Positions 36,112 to 45,340 are shown, counted from the first letter of the stretch. The stretch: 64,000 bases of DNA from Rhodovulum tesquicola (GCF_024128855.1 NZ_JAMYDV010000006.1:104056-168055), one strand, 5' to 3'. Translations and numbers: made by a program. Notes: generated from the sequence alone by a model not told the origin.

Positions 36112-37056
36112 TCAGGCGGTCGCCACCGCCGGCAGCGCGGGGGGCAGTTCGGGGCCGGCCTCGACCGCGGTGCGGGCATTGGCGACGAGGTGATCCATGA
36201 ACGCCTCGGCCGCGACCGAAAGGTGCTTGCCGCGCGGATAGGCGACCTGCCATTGCCGCATCAGCGGGAAACCGGCAAGGTCCAGCACCTTGAGCACGCC
36301 GGTCTGCCCCTCCAGCGCGAGGGTGTCGCGCGACAGCATGGCAAGCCCCAGCCCGCCGATGACCGCCTGCTTGATCGCCTCGTTGCTGCCCAGTTCCATC
36401 CGCATCGGCAGCGTCAGCCCGCGCGCGCGGAAGAAGCGTTCGGCGGCAAGCCTTGTGCCCGAGCCCGGTTCGCGCAGGATGAAGGTTTCCAGCGCCACCC
36501 GTTCGGGGGCGATGTTGCGCTCGGCGACCAGCGGGTGATCGTAGCGGGCGACCGCGACGATGGGGTTGTCGGCAATCGCGGTGGCGATCACGTCCAGCCC
36601 GTCGGGCACGGAGCCCAGAACGCAGAGATCGTCCTCGCTGGCGGCGAGCCGTTCCAGCATGGCCTGGCGGTTGGTGACGGTCAGCGCGACCTCGATGCCG
36701 GGATTGCGGGTGCAGAAATCGCCCAGCAGCCGGGGCATGAAATATTGCGCGGTGGACACGATCGCGAGGCGCAGCCGCCCCTCGCGCAGACCGCGCATGT
36801 CGGCCAGCCGCATCTTCATCCGTTCCATCCCTTCGAGCGTCTCGCGCGCGCCCTCCAGCACGACGCGGCCCGCATCGGTCAGGAACATCCGCTTGCCCAC
36901 CCGGTCGAGCAATACCATGCCAAGCCGGTCCTCCAGCTGGCGGACCTGGGCGAAGACGGCGGGCTGGGTCAGGTTCAGCTCCTCCGCGGCGCGGGTATAG
37001 CTTTCATGCCGGGCGACGGCCTGGAAGACGCGGAACTGGCGGATGGTGACGGGCAT
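36112..37056 (-). CDS. cbbR: CbbR, LysR-type regulator of the Calvin-cycle operon
   Basis: A 314-residue LysR-family activator. N-terminal helix-turn-helix TIRQFRVFQAVARHESYTRAAEELNLTQPAVFAQVRQLEDRLG, then the two-lobed effector domain (LRLAIVSTAQYFMPRLLGDF, and TFILREPGSGTRLAAERFF). The phrase SYTRAAEEL-LTQPAV and divergent position from cbbL identify CbbR, which senses carbon metabolites and activates RuBisCO genes. It is transcribed away from cbbL with a 126-bp shared control region. Confidence 0.95.
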   Translation of the reverse strand: MPVTIRQFRVFQAVARHESYTRAAEELNLTQPAVFAQVRQLEDRLGMVLLDRVGKRMFLTDAGRVVLEGARETLEGMERMKMRLADMRGLREGRLRLAIVSTAQYFMPRLLGDFCTRNPGIEVALTVTNRQAMLERLAASEDDLCVLGSVPDGLDVIATAIADNPIVAVARYDHPLVAERNIAPERVALETFILREPGSGTRLAAERFFRARGLTLPMRMELGSNEAIKQAVIGGLGLAMLSRDTLALEGQTGVLKVLDLAGFPLMRQWQVAYPRGKHLSVAAEAFMDHLVANARTAVEAGPELPPALPAVATA

Positions 37057-37077
37057 GGATCATAAGCTTTCGTCTAT

Positions 37078-37129
37078 TATGGAAATAAGAACTATTCATT
37101 TTTCCATAGTGACACAAGCAGCCATAGTG
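37078..37129. promoter_or_regulatory. Probable CbbR operator region upstream of cbbL
   Basis: TATGGAAA at 37078-37085 is the inverted repeat of TTTCCATA at 37101-37108 (15-nt spacer). CCATAGTG recurs directly at 37104-37111 and 37122-37129, 18 bp apart. The region is A/T-rich against a GC-rich background. LysR operators of T-N11-A symmetry upstream of cbbL are the norm; the binding itself is inferred. Confidence 0.6.
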
Positions 37130-37182
37130 CCCTCGACCCGACTCGGATCGGGGGGAGACGGATCATTCGCGGAGGAGGCACC

Positions 37183-38604
37183 ATGTCTGCCAAGAAATAC
37201 GATGCCGGTGTGAAGGACTACCGGTCCACCTATTGGGAACCCGATTACAAGGTGAAGGACAGCGACGTTCTGGCCGTGTTCAAGGTGATCCCGCAGCCCG
37301 GCGTGGACCGCGAGGAAGCCGCCGCGGCGGTCGCGGCCGAAAGCAGCACGGGGACCTGGACGACGGTCTGGACCGACCTTCTGACCGATCTGGACTATTA
37401 CAAGGGCCGCGCCTACGCGATCGAGGACGTGCCCGGCAGCGATGACGCCTTCTATGCCTTCATCGCCTATCCGATGGACCTGTTCGAGGAAGGCTCGGTC
37501 GTCAACGTCTTCACCTCGATCGTGGGCAACGTGTTCGGCTTCAAGGCGGTGCGCTCGCTGCGCCTGGAAGACGTGCGCTTCCCGCTGTGGTTCGTGATGA
37601 CCTGCTTCGGCCCGCCCCACGGCATCCAGGTCGAGCGCGACAAGCTGGACAAGTATGGCCGCCCGATGCTGGGCTGCACGATCAAGCCGAAACTGGGCCT
37701 GTCAGCCAAGAATTACGGCCGGGCCGTCTATGAATGCCTGCGCGGCGGTCTGGACTTCACCAAGGATGACGAGAACGTCAACAGCCAGCCCTTCATGCGC
37801 TGGCGCGACCGCTTCGATTTCTGCCAGGAAGCCATCGAGAAGGCCGAGATCGAGACCGGCGAGCGCAAGGGTCACTACATGAACGTGACCGCGCCGACCA
37901 TGGAAGAGGTCTACAAGCGCGCCGAATACGCCAAGGAGATCGGCACGCCGATCATCATGTCGGACTACCTGACGCTGGGCTGGGCGGCGCATAACTCGCT
38001 GTCGAAATGGTGCCGGGACAACGGGCTGCTGCTGCACGTCCACCGCGCCATGCATGCGGTGATGGACCGCAACCCCAACCACGGCATCAACTTCCGCGTC
38101 CTGACGAAACTGCTGCGCCTGCTGGGCGGCGACCACCTGCATTCGGGCACGGTCGTCGGCAAGCTGGAAGGCGACCGCGAGGCGACGCTGGGCTGGATCG
38201 ACCTGATGCGCGACCGCTACATCAAGGAAGACCGCTCGCGCGGGATCTTCTTCGATCAGGACTGGGGCGGGATGCCGGGGCTGTTCCCGGTGGCCTCGGG
38301 CGGGATCCATGTCTGGCACATGCCGGCGCTGGTCTCGATCTTCGGCAACGACTCGGTGCTGCAATTCGGCGGCGGCACGCTGGGCCACCCCTGGGGCAAC
38401 GCGGCCGGGGCCGCGGCCAACCGCGTGGCGCTGGAAGCCTGCGTGCAGGCCCGCAACGAGGGCCGCGAGATCGAGAAGGAAGGCAAGGACATCCTGATCG
38501 CCGCCGCCCAGCACAGCCCCGAACTGAAGATCGCCATGGAGACGTGGAAAGAGATCAAGTTCGAGTTCGACACCGTGGACAAGCTGGACACCCAGCACCG
38601 CTGA
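37183..38604 (+). CDS. cbbL: RuBisCO large subunit, form IA
   Basis: A 473-residue catalytic subunit that carboxylates RuBP. The N terminus ([19 protein letters not shown]) and 473-aa length place it in form IA (green-like proteobacterial), not form IC. Catalytic residues are intact: E53, K168 and K170 (GCTIKPKLG), carbamylated K194 with D196 and E197 (DFTKDDEN), H287/R288 (HVHRA) and loop-6 K327 (GTVVGKLEG). Several usually conserved positions differ ([21 protein letters not shown] around 260-273), an unusual variant. GGAGGAGG precedes the ATG. First gene of cbbLSQO. Confidence 0.97.
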   Translation: MSAKKYDAGVKDYRSTYWEPDYKVKDSDVLAVFKVIPQPGVDREEAAAAVAAESSTGTWTTVWTDLLTDLDYYKGRAYAIEDVPGSDDAFYAFIAYPMDLFEEGSVVNVFTSIVGNVFGFKAVRSLRLEDVRFPLWFVMTCFGPPHGIQVERDKLDKYGRPMLGCTIKPKLGLSAKNYGRAVYECLRGGLDFTKDDENVNSQPFMRWRDRFDFCQEAIEKAEIETGERKGHYMNVTAPTMEEVYKRAEYAKEIGTPIIMSDYLTLGWAAHNSLSKWCRDNGLLLHVHRAMHAVMDRNPNHGINFRVLTKLLRLLGGDHLHSGTVVGKLEGDREATLGWIDLMRDRYIKEDRSRGIFFDQDWGGMPGLFPVASGGIHVWHMPALVSIFGNDSVLQFGGGTLGHPWGNAAGAAANRVALEACVQARNEGREIEKEGKDILIAAAQHSPELKIAMETWKEIKFEFDTVDKLDTQHR

Positions 38605-38625
38605 TCGCCCGAAGGGAGAGAGAGA

Positions 38626-38982
38626 ATGAGCAAGGTTCAGGACTACAATTCGCGGCTGTCGGATCCCGCAAGCCGCAAGATGGGCACCTTTTCCTACCTG
38701 CCGCCGATGGATGACGCACAGATCCGCAAGCAGGTGGAATGGATCGTGAAGCATGGCTGGAACCCGGCCATCGAGCACACCGAGCCGGAATACGCGATGT
38801 CGAATTTCTGGTACATGTGGAAGCTGCCGATGTTCGGGGAAACCGATGTCGACGTGATCCTGGCCGAACTGAAGGCCTGCCACGAGGCGAACCCGGACAA
38901 CCATGTCCGCCTGATCGGCTACAACAATTTCAGCCAGAGCCAGGGCGCCAACATGGTGGTCTATCGCGGCACGCCGGTCTGA
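38626..38982 (+). CDS. cbbS: RuBisCO small subunit, form IA
   Basis: A 118-residue small subunit of the L8S8 enzyme. [46 protein letters not shown] and [23 protein letters not shown] are all family hallmarks. It lies 21 nt after cbbL with GAGAGAG upstream of the ATG. The N terminus is short, as in the form IA type whose operon carries cbbQO rather than carboxysome genes. Confidence 0.97.
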   Translation: MSKVQDYNSRLSDPASRKMGTFSYLPPMDDAQIRKQVEWIVKHGWNPAIEHTEPEYAMSNFWYMWKLPMFGETDVDVILAELKACHEANPDNHVRLIGYNNFSQSQGANMVVYRGTPV

Positions 38983-39037
38983 TGCACCCTTGCCCGCCGC
39001 GTGACCTGCGCGGCGGGCATCCCCCTGGGAGGCGAGT

Positions 39038-39841
39038 ATGAAGGACATGATCGAACAGTACCGCGTGACGGCCGAACCCTATTACCGGCCCGTCGCAAAC
39101 GAGGTCGAGATGTTCGAGGCGGCCTATGCCGCCAAGATGCCGGTGATGCTGAAGGGCCCCACGGGCTGCGGCAAGACCCGCTTTGTCGAGCACATGGCCT
39201 GGAAGCTGGGCAAGCCGCTGGTCACCGTCGCCTGCAACGAGGACATGACCGCCTCGGACATCGTGGGCCGGTTCCTGCTGGATGCCGATGGCACGCGCTG
39301 GCAGGACGGACCGCTGACCTTTGCCGCGCGGCACGGGGCGATCTGTTACCTGGACGAAATCGTCGAGGCGCGCCAGGACACGACCGTCGTGATCCACCCG
39401 CTGACCGACAACCGCCGCGTCCTTCCCCTTGAGAAGAAAGGGGAATTGCTGCGCGCGCATCCGGATTTCCACCTCGTCATCAGCTACAACCCGGGCTACC
39501 AGAGCCTGATGAAGGACCTGAAACAGTCCACCAAGCAACGCTTCGGCGCGCTGGATTTCAACTATCCCGCCCACGGGGTCGAGGTCGAGATCGTCGCCCA
39601 TGAATCGGGTATCGAGGCGAAGGACGCCGACAAGCTGGTGTCGATCGCGGAACGCGCGCGCAACCTCAAGGGGCACGGGCTGGACGAAGGGATTTCCACG
39701 CGCATGCTGATCCATGCCGCCAGCCTGATGGCGCAGGGCATCCCGGCGGTGGCCGCCTGCCAGATGGCGCTGGTCCGCCCCATCACCGACGACCCCGACA
39801 TGCGCGACGCGCTGGACGCGGCCGTCTCGACCTATTTCTAG
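39038..39841 (+). CDS. cbbQ: CbbQ, AAA+ RuBisCO activase ATPase (MoxR family)
   Basis: A 267-residue MoxR-type AAA+ protein. Walker A GPTGCGKT spans residues 40-47 and Walker B ICYLDE residues 102-107; sensor and arginine-finger segments follow ([23 protein letters not shown]). CbbQ hexamers act with CbbO to remove inhibitors from form I RuBisCO. GGAGG lies before the ATG. The gene ends 3 nt before cbbO, indicating tight coupling. Confidence 0.96.
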   Translation: MKDMIEQYRVTAEPYYRPVANEVEMFEAAYAAKMPVMLKGPTGCGKTRFVEHMAWKLGKPLVTVACNEDMTASDIVGRFLLDADGTRWQDGPLTFAARHGAICYLDEIVEARQDTTVVIHPLTDNRRVLPLEKKGELLRAHPDFHLVISYNPGYQSLMKDLKQSTKQRFGALDFNYPAHGVEVEIVAHESGIEAKDADKLVSIAERARNLKGHGLDEGISTRMLIHAASLMAQGIPAVAACQMALVRPITDDPDMRDALDAAVSTYF

Positions 39842-39844
39842 GCC

Positions 39845-42136
39845 ATGGCCACGCTCGCCGATTTCGCCGAGCTGACCGCCGAGCTGGACGAGGCCCAGCG
39901 CGCGATCCTCGACCAGTGCTGGCCCGACGCGATCCGGGTGCTGTCGCCGCGGGGGCTGGACAACTGGCTGAAGGGAGCGGTGGCGCTGGGCCATATGGGG
40001 CGCGGCGATCATATCGTGCGCACCTGGATCGAGGTGGTCCCCACGCTCGCCCGCGATCTGGGCGAGGACATCATCCCCGATTTCGCCCAGACCCTGCTGG
40101 GCTTTGCCTCGCGCACCTCCGGCGCGGTGATCGAGCGGGTGATCGCGACCGCGCCCGTCGCCTCGCGCCGGTTGTCGGACCCGGATCTGTTCCGCGCCTA
40201 TCTGCAATTGCTGAACCAGTTGCTTGCCCAGGCGCCGCGCGGGTTGCGCCCGATGCTGGAGCATCTGGAGGATTTGCTGGATGTGCTGACCCTTGGCGGG
40301 TTGCGCCGCTGGGCGAATTGGGGCGCGCAGGCGCATCGCACGAATTTCGAGGAGCTGACGCGCTATTTCGGCCTTGAAAGCGCGGAATCGCAGGCCGTGC
40401 TGCAAAAGGAACGCAAGGGCACGCTGTTCGTCGATATCCACCGCCGGATCGGGATGTATCTGCGCGCACTCTGGGGCCGGGATTTCCTGATGCGCCCCAC
40501 CGCGGGCGATTTCGAAAGCCGCGAGGGCGCGCGCCCCTTCATCGCGGACTGGTTCCTGCACCTGCCGGATGCCTATGACGACTGGAACGGAGTTGCGGGG
40601 CTCGACCTCTACCGCGCCGCGGCCGCGCATGCCGCGGCCCATGTGGTTGCGACAACGGCCGCGATCCAGGGCGACGGGCTGAACGCGCTGCAACAGGCCT
40701 GTATCGGGCTGATCGAGGATGCGCGGGTGGAAATGCTGGCCATCGCGCGCTTTCCGCGCCTGCGCGACCTGTGGCGGCGGTTCCACGTCCCCACGGATGA
40801 CGGGTCGATGGGCGCGCAGTTCGACCGGATCGCGCTGGCGCTGCTGGACCCGGACTGGGCGACCGAGGATCCGGTGGCGGCCTGGGCGCGGGACGCGTTT
40901 GCGGCGGCCGACCTGTCGGATGCGCGGATCTCGCGCGATCTGGGGCTGGAACTTGCCCATCGGCTGCGCGAGCGGCCCTATTCGGCCTGGCGCGACGTGC
41001 AGGGCGCCCCCTATCGCGACGACAACCGCTATATCTGGGAATTCGAGGAGATCGACTGGGACAAGGGGCCGGGCGAGGCCCCGGAACAGGTCCGCAAATA
41101 TGTCTCGCTGATGGAGATGGTGAACGAGGTCGAGGTCGAGACCGCGGGCGAGGATGCGCAGGAGATCTGGGTCGCCGAGAACGAACTGTTCGACGATGAC
41201 GGCCTGTCCTTCAACGAGAAGGAAGGCAAGGAGCCCGTCGCGGCGCCGGTCTTCTATGACGAGTTCGACTACCAGATCCAGATGAACCGCCCGGCCTGGG
41301 CGACCGTGCTGGAAAAGCGCCCGCGGCTGGGCGACCCGGCGGAGATCGACGCGATCCTGACCGAGAACCGCAAGCTGACCCAGCGGATGCGGCATCTGCT
41401 GGACGCGATGCAGCCGCAGGGCGTGCAGCGCATCCGCAAGCTGGAGGATGGCGACGAGATCGACATCAATGCCGCGCTGACGGCGATGATCGACATCCGC
41501 ATGGGCCGCCAGCCCGACCCGCGGGTGATGATGCGCTCGGTGCGGAAGGTGCGCGATATCGCGGTGATGACGCTGCTGGACCTGTCGGAATCGACCAATG
41601 ATCCGGTGGCGGGGCAGGATCAGACCGTGCTGGACCTGACCCGGTCCGCGACCGTGCTGCTGGCCGAGGCCATTCACAAGGTGGGCGATGCCTTTGCGCT
41701 GCACGGGTTCTGTTCGGACGGGCGGCACAATGTCTTTTACCAGCGCTACAAGGATTTCGATCAGCCCTGGGGCGAGATGCCCAAGGCGCGGCTGGCGGGG
41801 ATGCGGGGGCAGTTGTCGACCCGCATGGGCGCCGCGATCCGCCATGCGGGCGCGCATCTGAACCGGGTGGCGGCCAACAAGAAGCTGATGCTGGTCATCA
41901 CCGACGGGGCGCCGGCCGATATCGACGCGCGCGATCCGCAATATCTGCGCCAGGACGCCCGCGCCGCGGTGCAGGAGGTGGCGCGGATGGGCGTGATCCC
42001 GTTCTGCCTGACGCTCGATCCGCGCGCGGACCAGTATGTGGCGCAGATCTTCGGGCAGCGGAACTATCTGGTGCTTGAGAATGTCGAGCGCCTGCCCGAG
42101 CGGCTGCCGATGCTTTACGCCGGTCTGACAAGATAA
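39845..42136 (+). CDS. cbbO: CbbO, RuBisCO activase adaptor with von Willebrand A domain
   Basis: A 763-residue partner of CbbQ. The long N-terminal alpha-helical part ends in an acidic stretch (about residues 400-470). The C-terminal vWA domain has an intact MIDAS motif, DLSES (D579, S581, S583), and the later conserved LVITDGAPADID. CbbO bridges CbbQ hexamers to RuBisCO so that ATP-driven pulling reopens inhibited sites. The length and layout match the family. Confidence 0.95.
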   Translation: MATLADFAELTAELDEAQRAILDQCWPDAIRVLSPRGLDNWLKGAVALGHMGRGDHIVRTWIEVVPTLARDLGEDIIPDFAQTLLGFASRTSGAVIERVIATAPVASRRLSDPDLFRAYLQLLNQLLAQAPRGLRPMLEHLEDLLDVLTLGGLRRWANWGAQAHRTNFEELTRYFGLESAESQAVLQKERKGTLFVDIHRRIGMYLRALWGRDFLMRPTAGDFESREGARPFIADWFLHLPDAYDDWNGVAGLDLYRAAAAHAAAHVVATTAAIQGDGLNALQQACIGLIEDARVEMLAIARFPRLRDLWRRFHVPTDDGSMGAQFDRIALALLDPDWATEDPVAAWARDAFAAADLSDARISRDLGLELAHRLRERPYSAWRDVQGAPYRDDNRYIWEFEEIDWDKGPGEAPEQVRKYVSLMEMVNEVEVETAGEDAQEIWVAENELFDDDGLSFNEKEGKEPVAAPVFYDEFDYQIQMNRPAWATVLEKRPRLGDPAEIDAILTENRKLTQRMRHLLDAMQPQGVQRIRKLEDGDEIDINAALTAMIDIRMGRQPDPRVMMRSVRKVRDIAVMTLLDLSESTNDPVAGQDQTVLDLTRSATVLLAEAIHKVGDAFALHGFCSDGRHNVFYQRYKDFDQPWGEMPKARLAGMRGQLSTRMGAAIRHAGAHLNRVAANKKLMLVITDGAPADIDARDPQYLRQDARAAVQEVARMGVIPFCLTLDPRADQYVAQIFGQRNYLVLENVERLPERLPMLYAGLTR

Positions 42137-42138
42137 AC

Positions 42139-42170
42139 CCCGCCCCGGCGCATGGCCGGGACGGGGCGTG
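42139..42170 (+). terminator. Terminator-like hairpin after cbbO
   Basis: CGCCCCG at 42141-42147 pairs with CGGGGCG at 42162-42168 with an inner GGC/GCC pairing. It separates cbbO from the convergent cytochrome gene. No strong T-run follows. Confidence 0.6.
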
Positions 42171-42207
42171 TGTCCGGGTCGTCCCGGCCGCGTGGGCCGG
42201 GAGCGCG

Positions 42208-43656
42208 TTATTGCGCCAGCGTGGCGAGATAGGCGTAGACGTCGTAGGATTCCTGCTCGCGACGGACCTGGTGGGTCATCGAGCCGCGCGCGCGGGGGTC
42301 GTTGAGATATTCGCGCAGGAACGCGGTCGGGTTGGCCGCATAGATCACGAACTGGTCCTCGGTCCAGACGAGGCCCGCCTCGCCCGCCGCCGTCATCGAG
42401 GGCGAGTACTTGAAGCCCTCGACTGACCCGGCGTGACGGCCCGCGACGCCGTAGAGGTTCGGGCCAACCGCAAGGCCCCGGCCCGCCAGCATCTCGCCCG
42501 CAGGGTTGGTGACGGTGTGGCAGGTGGTGCACTGACGGAACGCCGCCTCGCCCGCGGCCGGGTCGCCGCTGAAGGCCACGGTCATCGCCGCGGGGGCTTC
42601 GTCGGCGGCTTCCTCGGTGGCTTCCTCGGCGGGCGCCTCTTCCGTGGCTTCTTCCGCGGCGTCCTCGGCGGGCGCCTCTTCCGCGACTTCCTCGGTCACT
42701 TCTTCGGCGGCTTCCTCGGCCGGGGCTTCTTCCGCGGCTTCCTCGGTCGCCTCTTCGGCGGGGGCTTCTTCCGCGGCGGCTTCCTCGGCGGATTCCTCGG
42801 CCGGGGCTTCTTCCGCGGCTTCCTCGGTCACCTCTTCGGCGGGCGCTTCCTCGGCGGCCTCTTCGGCCGGCGCCTCTTCGGCGGCCTCTTCAGTCACCTC
42901 TTCCGCCGCCGCTTCTTCCGCGGGGGCCTCTTCCGCTGCTTCCTCGGCGGCTTCTTCGGTGGCGTCCTCGGCGGGCGCTTCCTCGGCGGCCGCTTCGGTG
43001 ACGTCCTCGGTCACCGCTTCCTCGGCGGCCTCTTCCACGGCCTCATCGGCCTGGGCCGCGACGATCGCGGCGGACTGGCCGGCCAGGGCGGCGGCGCGGG
43101 CGGCGAGGTCGGCATATTCGGCGGCAAGCGCCGAGGCCTGGTCGGCGAGCGTCTGCGCGGTGGCGACGGCTTGCGGCGTGTCGACCGCGGGGGCCTCGAC
43201 GGCGGTATCCTCGGCGACCGCTTCGCCGGCAGCCTCTTCGGCAACCTCTTCCTCGGCCGCGGCGTCTTCGGCGGCGTCCTCGGTGGCCTCTTCGGCGGCG
43301 GCCTCTTCGGCGACGTCTTCGGCCGCGGCGTCTTCGGCGGCGTCCTCGGTGGCCTCTTCGGCGGCGGCCTCTTCGGCGACGTCTTCGGCCGCGGCCTCTT
43401 CGGTGGCCTCTTCCTCGGTGGCCTCTTCGGCGGCGGCTTCTTCGGCGACGTCCTCGACAGCCTCTTCGGCGGCGTCTTCCTCGGCCACGGCCTCTTCGGC
43501 CACGGCTTCTTCGGCGACCGTTTCCTCGGCCGCGACCTCGGCGGCGGGGGCCGGTTCGGGTTTCGGCGCGGAGCTGTAGTTCACGGCATAGAACGCCAGA
43601 CCGATCGCCGGAGCGGCAACGATCAGCCGGATCAGGTTTTGAGTATTATTGGCCAT
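42208..43656 (-). CDS. Membrane-anchored cytochrome c with very long Ala/Glu-rich repeat linker
   Basis: A 482-residue protein of three parts. A membrane anchor spans about residues 8-30 (LIRLIVAAPAIGLAFYAVNYSS). Residues about 36-360 are almost only Ala, Glu, Asp, Thr, Val and Pro in AEEA-type repeats, broken near 160-215 by a Gln/Ala-rich, coiled-coil-like stretch. A class I cytochrome c domain follows, with CTTCH (C376-C379-H380), GPNLYGVAGRHAGS and a likely Met ligand in RARGSMTHQV. The haem domain resembles the c550/c551 group of Roseobacter/Rhodobacter relatives; the linker is far longer than in those. ATG 43656 has AAGGATGGAAG upstream. It is convergent with cbbO. Confidence 0.88.
   Translation of the reverse strand: MANNTQNLIRLIVAAPAIGLAFYAVNYSSAPKPEPAPAAEVAAEETVAEEAVAEEAVAEEDAAEEAVEDVAEEAAAEEATEEEATEEAAAEDVAEEAAAEEATEDAAEDAAAEDVAEEAAAEEATEDAAEDAAAEEEVAEEAAGEAVAEDTAVEAPAVDTPQAVATAQTLADQASALAAEYADLAARAAALAGQSAAIVAAQADEAVEEAAEEAVTEDVTEAAAEEAPAEDATEEAAEEAAEEAPAEEAAAEEVTEEAAEEAPAEEAAEEAPAEEVTEEAAEEAPAEESAEEAAAEEAPAEEATEEAAEEAPAEEAAEEVTEEVAEEAPAEDAAEEATEEAPAEEATEEAADEAPAAMTVAFSGDPAAGEAAFRQCTTCHTVTNPAGEMLAGRGLAVGPNLYGVAGRHAGSVEGFKYSPSMTAAGEAGLVWTEDQFVIYAANPTAFLREYLNDPRARGSMTHQVRREQESYDVYAYLATLAQ
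43259..43390. repeat. Perfect 66-bp tandem duplication in the cytochrome linker
   Basis: Bases 43259-43324 are repeated identically at 43325-43390. The unit encodes 22 residues and sits within the Ala/Glu linker. The surrounding 42590-43560 is degenerate repeat of GCCTCTTCGG-type units on the plus strand, from in-frame expansion. Confidence 0.85.
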
Positions 43657-43925
43657 CTTCCATCCTTTTTCTGTCCGCTGCCCCGGCGTGACGCATATGC
43701 CCCGTGGCAGGACATCCTCCTGAGGGTTCCGGCGGGAGCCCCAGTTACCTCCCGCGCCCGGCCATGAAGCATCCGCGCGCCCGAGGGATCGAGGCCCCTT
43801 CGGAACGACGCAGGCGCCGCCGACCACGCGGGACAATAGCGCGCCCGAACGGCGATGACATCCGGAGTCGGCCCCCCTGCGACGCTGATACGCGGCCCCG
43901 GGACGATGCGGGGGGTTGAATCCGC

Positions 43926-43971
43926 TTCCCGCGGGGGCGCTGGGCTGCCCGCGGGGCATTCCCCGCGGGAA
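43926..43971. repeat. Three copies of palindrome CCCGCGGG, alternative hairpins
   Basis: CCCGCGGG occurs at 43928-43935, 43948-43955 and 43962-43969. The last two form a 9-bp hairpin with a CATT loop; the first can pair with the third instead (TTCCCGCGGGG/CCCCGCGGGAA). Located in the 393-bp gap 43657-44049 between the AI-2E transporter and the cytochrome gene; nothing else clear is in that gap. Confidence 0.5.
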
Positions 43972-44049
43972 AGCCGTCCGGATGAACGGCTTGGCCCGAA
44001 TCGCCCGGGTGGCCGGGACGCTGCCGACCGCCCTGTTCGACGCGCAGGC

Positions 44050-45198
44050 TCAGGCGGCGTCGCGATGTTCGGGCTTGCGGGCCGCGGCATCGTCCATGTC
44101 GGCGTCGGGCAGCCCCTCGCGCGAGAGCAGCACCGCGACCGGGCGCAGCCAGGCGATCTGCGAGCAGACGATCATCACCGAGACCATGATCGGCACGGCA
44201 AGGAACATGCCCGGCACGCCCCAGACCGCCGCCCAGAAGGCGAGCGAGGCGATGATCCCGAAGGAGGACAGCCGCAGCGTCTTGCCCAGAAGCAGCGGGT
44301 CGAGAACCTGCCCGACCACGAATTGCAGGATCCCCACGATGGCCAGCACGGCAAGCCCGGTCACGTTGTCCCCGGTCTGCACATAGGCCACCAGCGCGGT
44401 GGCCAGCGTGGCCACGATCGAGCCGATATTCGGGATGAAGTTCAGCACGAAGGTCAGCACGCCCATGGCCAGCGCCAGTTCCAGACCGAACAGGCGCATC
44501 ACGGCATAGACCATCGCACCGGTCACCAGGCTGACCAGCGTCTTGACCACGAGGTAGCGGTTCACGCGATGCATGATCGAGCCGATGATCCGCTCGACCC
44601 GCGCGGCACGCTCGGCATCGCCCATCAGGCTGTTGAGCTTGGTCGAGAACCACAGCCGTTCGAGAAACAGGAAGCCCACGAACAGCGTCACCAGCACCGC
44701 GCCCGAGGCGATGTTGCCCGCCTGCCCGGCCATGGTCGTCAGCCAGGATCCGAGCCGGACGCCGCGCAGCCAGTTCAGCACGGCCTGTTCCACGTCCTCG
44801 CCCATCCAGCCGAACATCTCGGCCACCGCACGCTGGCCCGGTTCGGCATATTGCATGATGGTGGTGACCACGGTGTTCGCCTGGGTCAGGATGATCGCCG
44901 AGAGCGAGATCAGCACCGTCGCGATCAGCAGCACCGCCAGCAGCGAGGCCAGCCATTCGGAGAACCTTGCCTCGCCGAAGCGCAGCCGCTTCATGTAGCC
45001 GATCGCGTCCGATGTCAGCGAGAACAGCATGATGGCGATGGCCAGAGAGATCAGCAGGAACTTGGCCTGCACCAGCAGGAACAGCACCACCGCGAAGGCG
45101 ATGATGCCCAGGAACCAGACCTGAAGCCGCCGCAGGTCGTGTCTGGGCAACCCCGATTGCGGGGGCGGTTGCAGGTCGGGGTCGAAAGGAGCTTTCAT
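44050..45198 (-). CDS. AI-2E family transporter
   Basis: A 382-residue inner-membrane protein of the PF01594 family. About eight hydrophobic segments are spread along it, and the signature region LTFVLNFIPNIGSIVATLATALVAYVQ is clear, followed by ILQFVVGQVLDPLLLGKTL. Despite the name (after E. coli TqsA), many members transport other small molecules or ions. ATG 45198 (MKAPFDPDLQPPPQ) lacks a strong ribosome site. No neighbour suggests a substrate. Confidence 0.9.
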   Translation of the reverse strand: MKAPFDPDLQPPPQSGLPRHDLRRLQVWFLGIIAFAVVLFLLVQAKFLLISLAIAIMLFSLTSDAIGYMKRLRFGEARFSEWLASLLAVLLIATVLISLSAIILTQANTVVTTIMQYAEPGQRAVAEMFGWMGEDVEQAVLNWLRGVRLGSWLTTMAGQAGNIASGAVLVTLFVGFLFLERLWFSTKLNSLMGDAERAARVERIIGSIMHRVNRYLVVKTLVSLVTGAMVYAVMRLFGLELALAMGVLTFVLNFIPNIGSIVATLATALVAYVQTGDNVTGLAVLAIVGILQFVVGQVLDPLLLGKTLRLSSFGIIASLAFWAAVWGVPGMFLAVPIMVSVMIVCSQIAWLRPVAVLLSREGLPDADMDDAAARKPEHRDAA

Positions 45199-45340
45199 TG
45201 CGCGCGATCCGTTGCGCCGCAGCGGGCGGCCAGGGCTGTCCCCCAAACCTAGGGAAGGGCAGCCCGCGGAGCAAGTCATGGCCCCACCCGCACAGGGAAA
45301 CCGGCGCCCGCGGGCGCCGGTCTGTCGTCTTTCGGGCGCC

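Noticed and set aside
33606..36200. An 864-codon plus-strand open frame opposite pheT
   Set aside because: Antisense shadow; pheT is full length with all domains.
38930..42532. A 1200-codon minus-strand open frame opposite cbbQ and cbbO
   Set aside because: High GC removes stop codons on the antisense strand. The translation is His/Arg/Gln-rich nonsense and cbbQ/cbbO on the other strand are clear.
42433..43767. Long plus-strand open frames over the cytochrome linker, encoding Gly/Phe/Leu-rich and Ala/Ser-rich repeats
   Set aside because: They are by-products of the GC-rich trinucleotide repeats of the minus-strand linker. They lack ribosome sites and the real gene has an intact haem domain.
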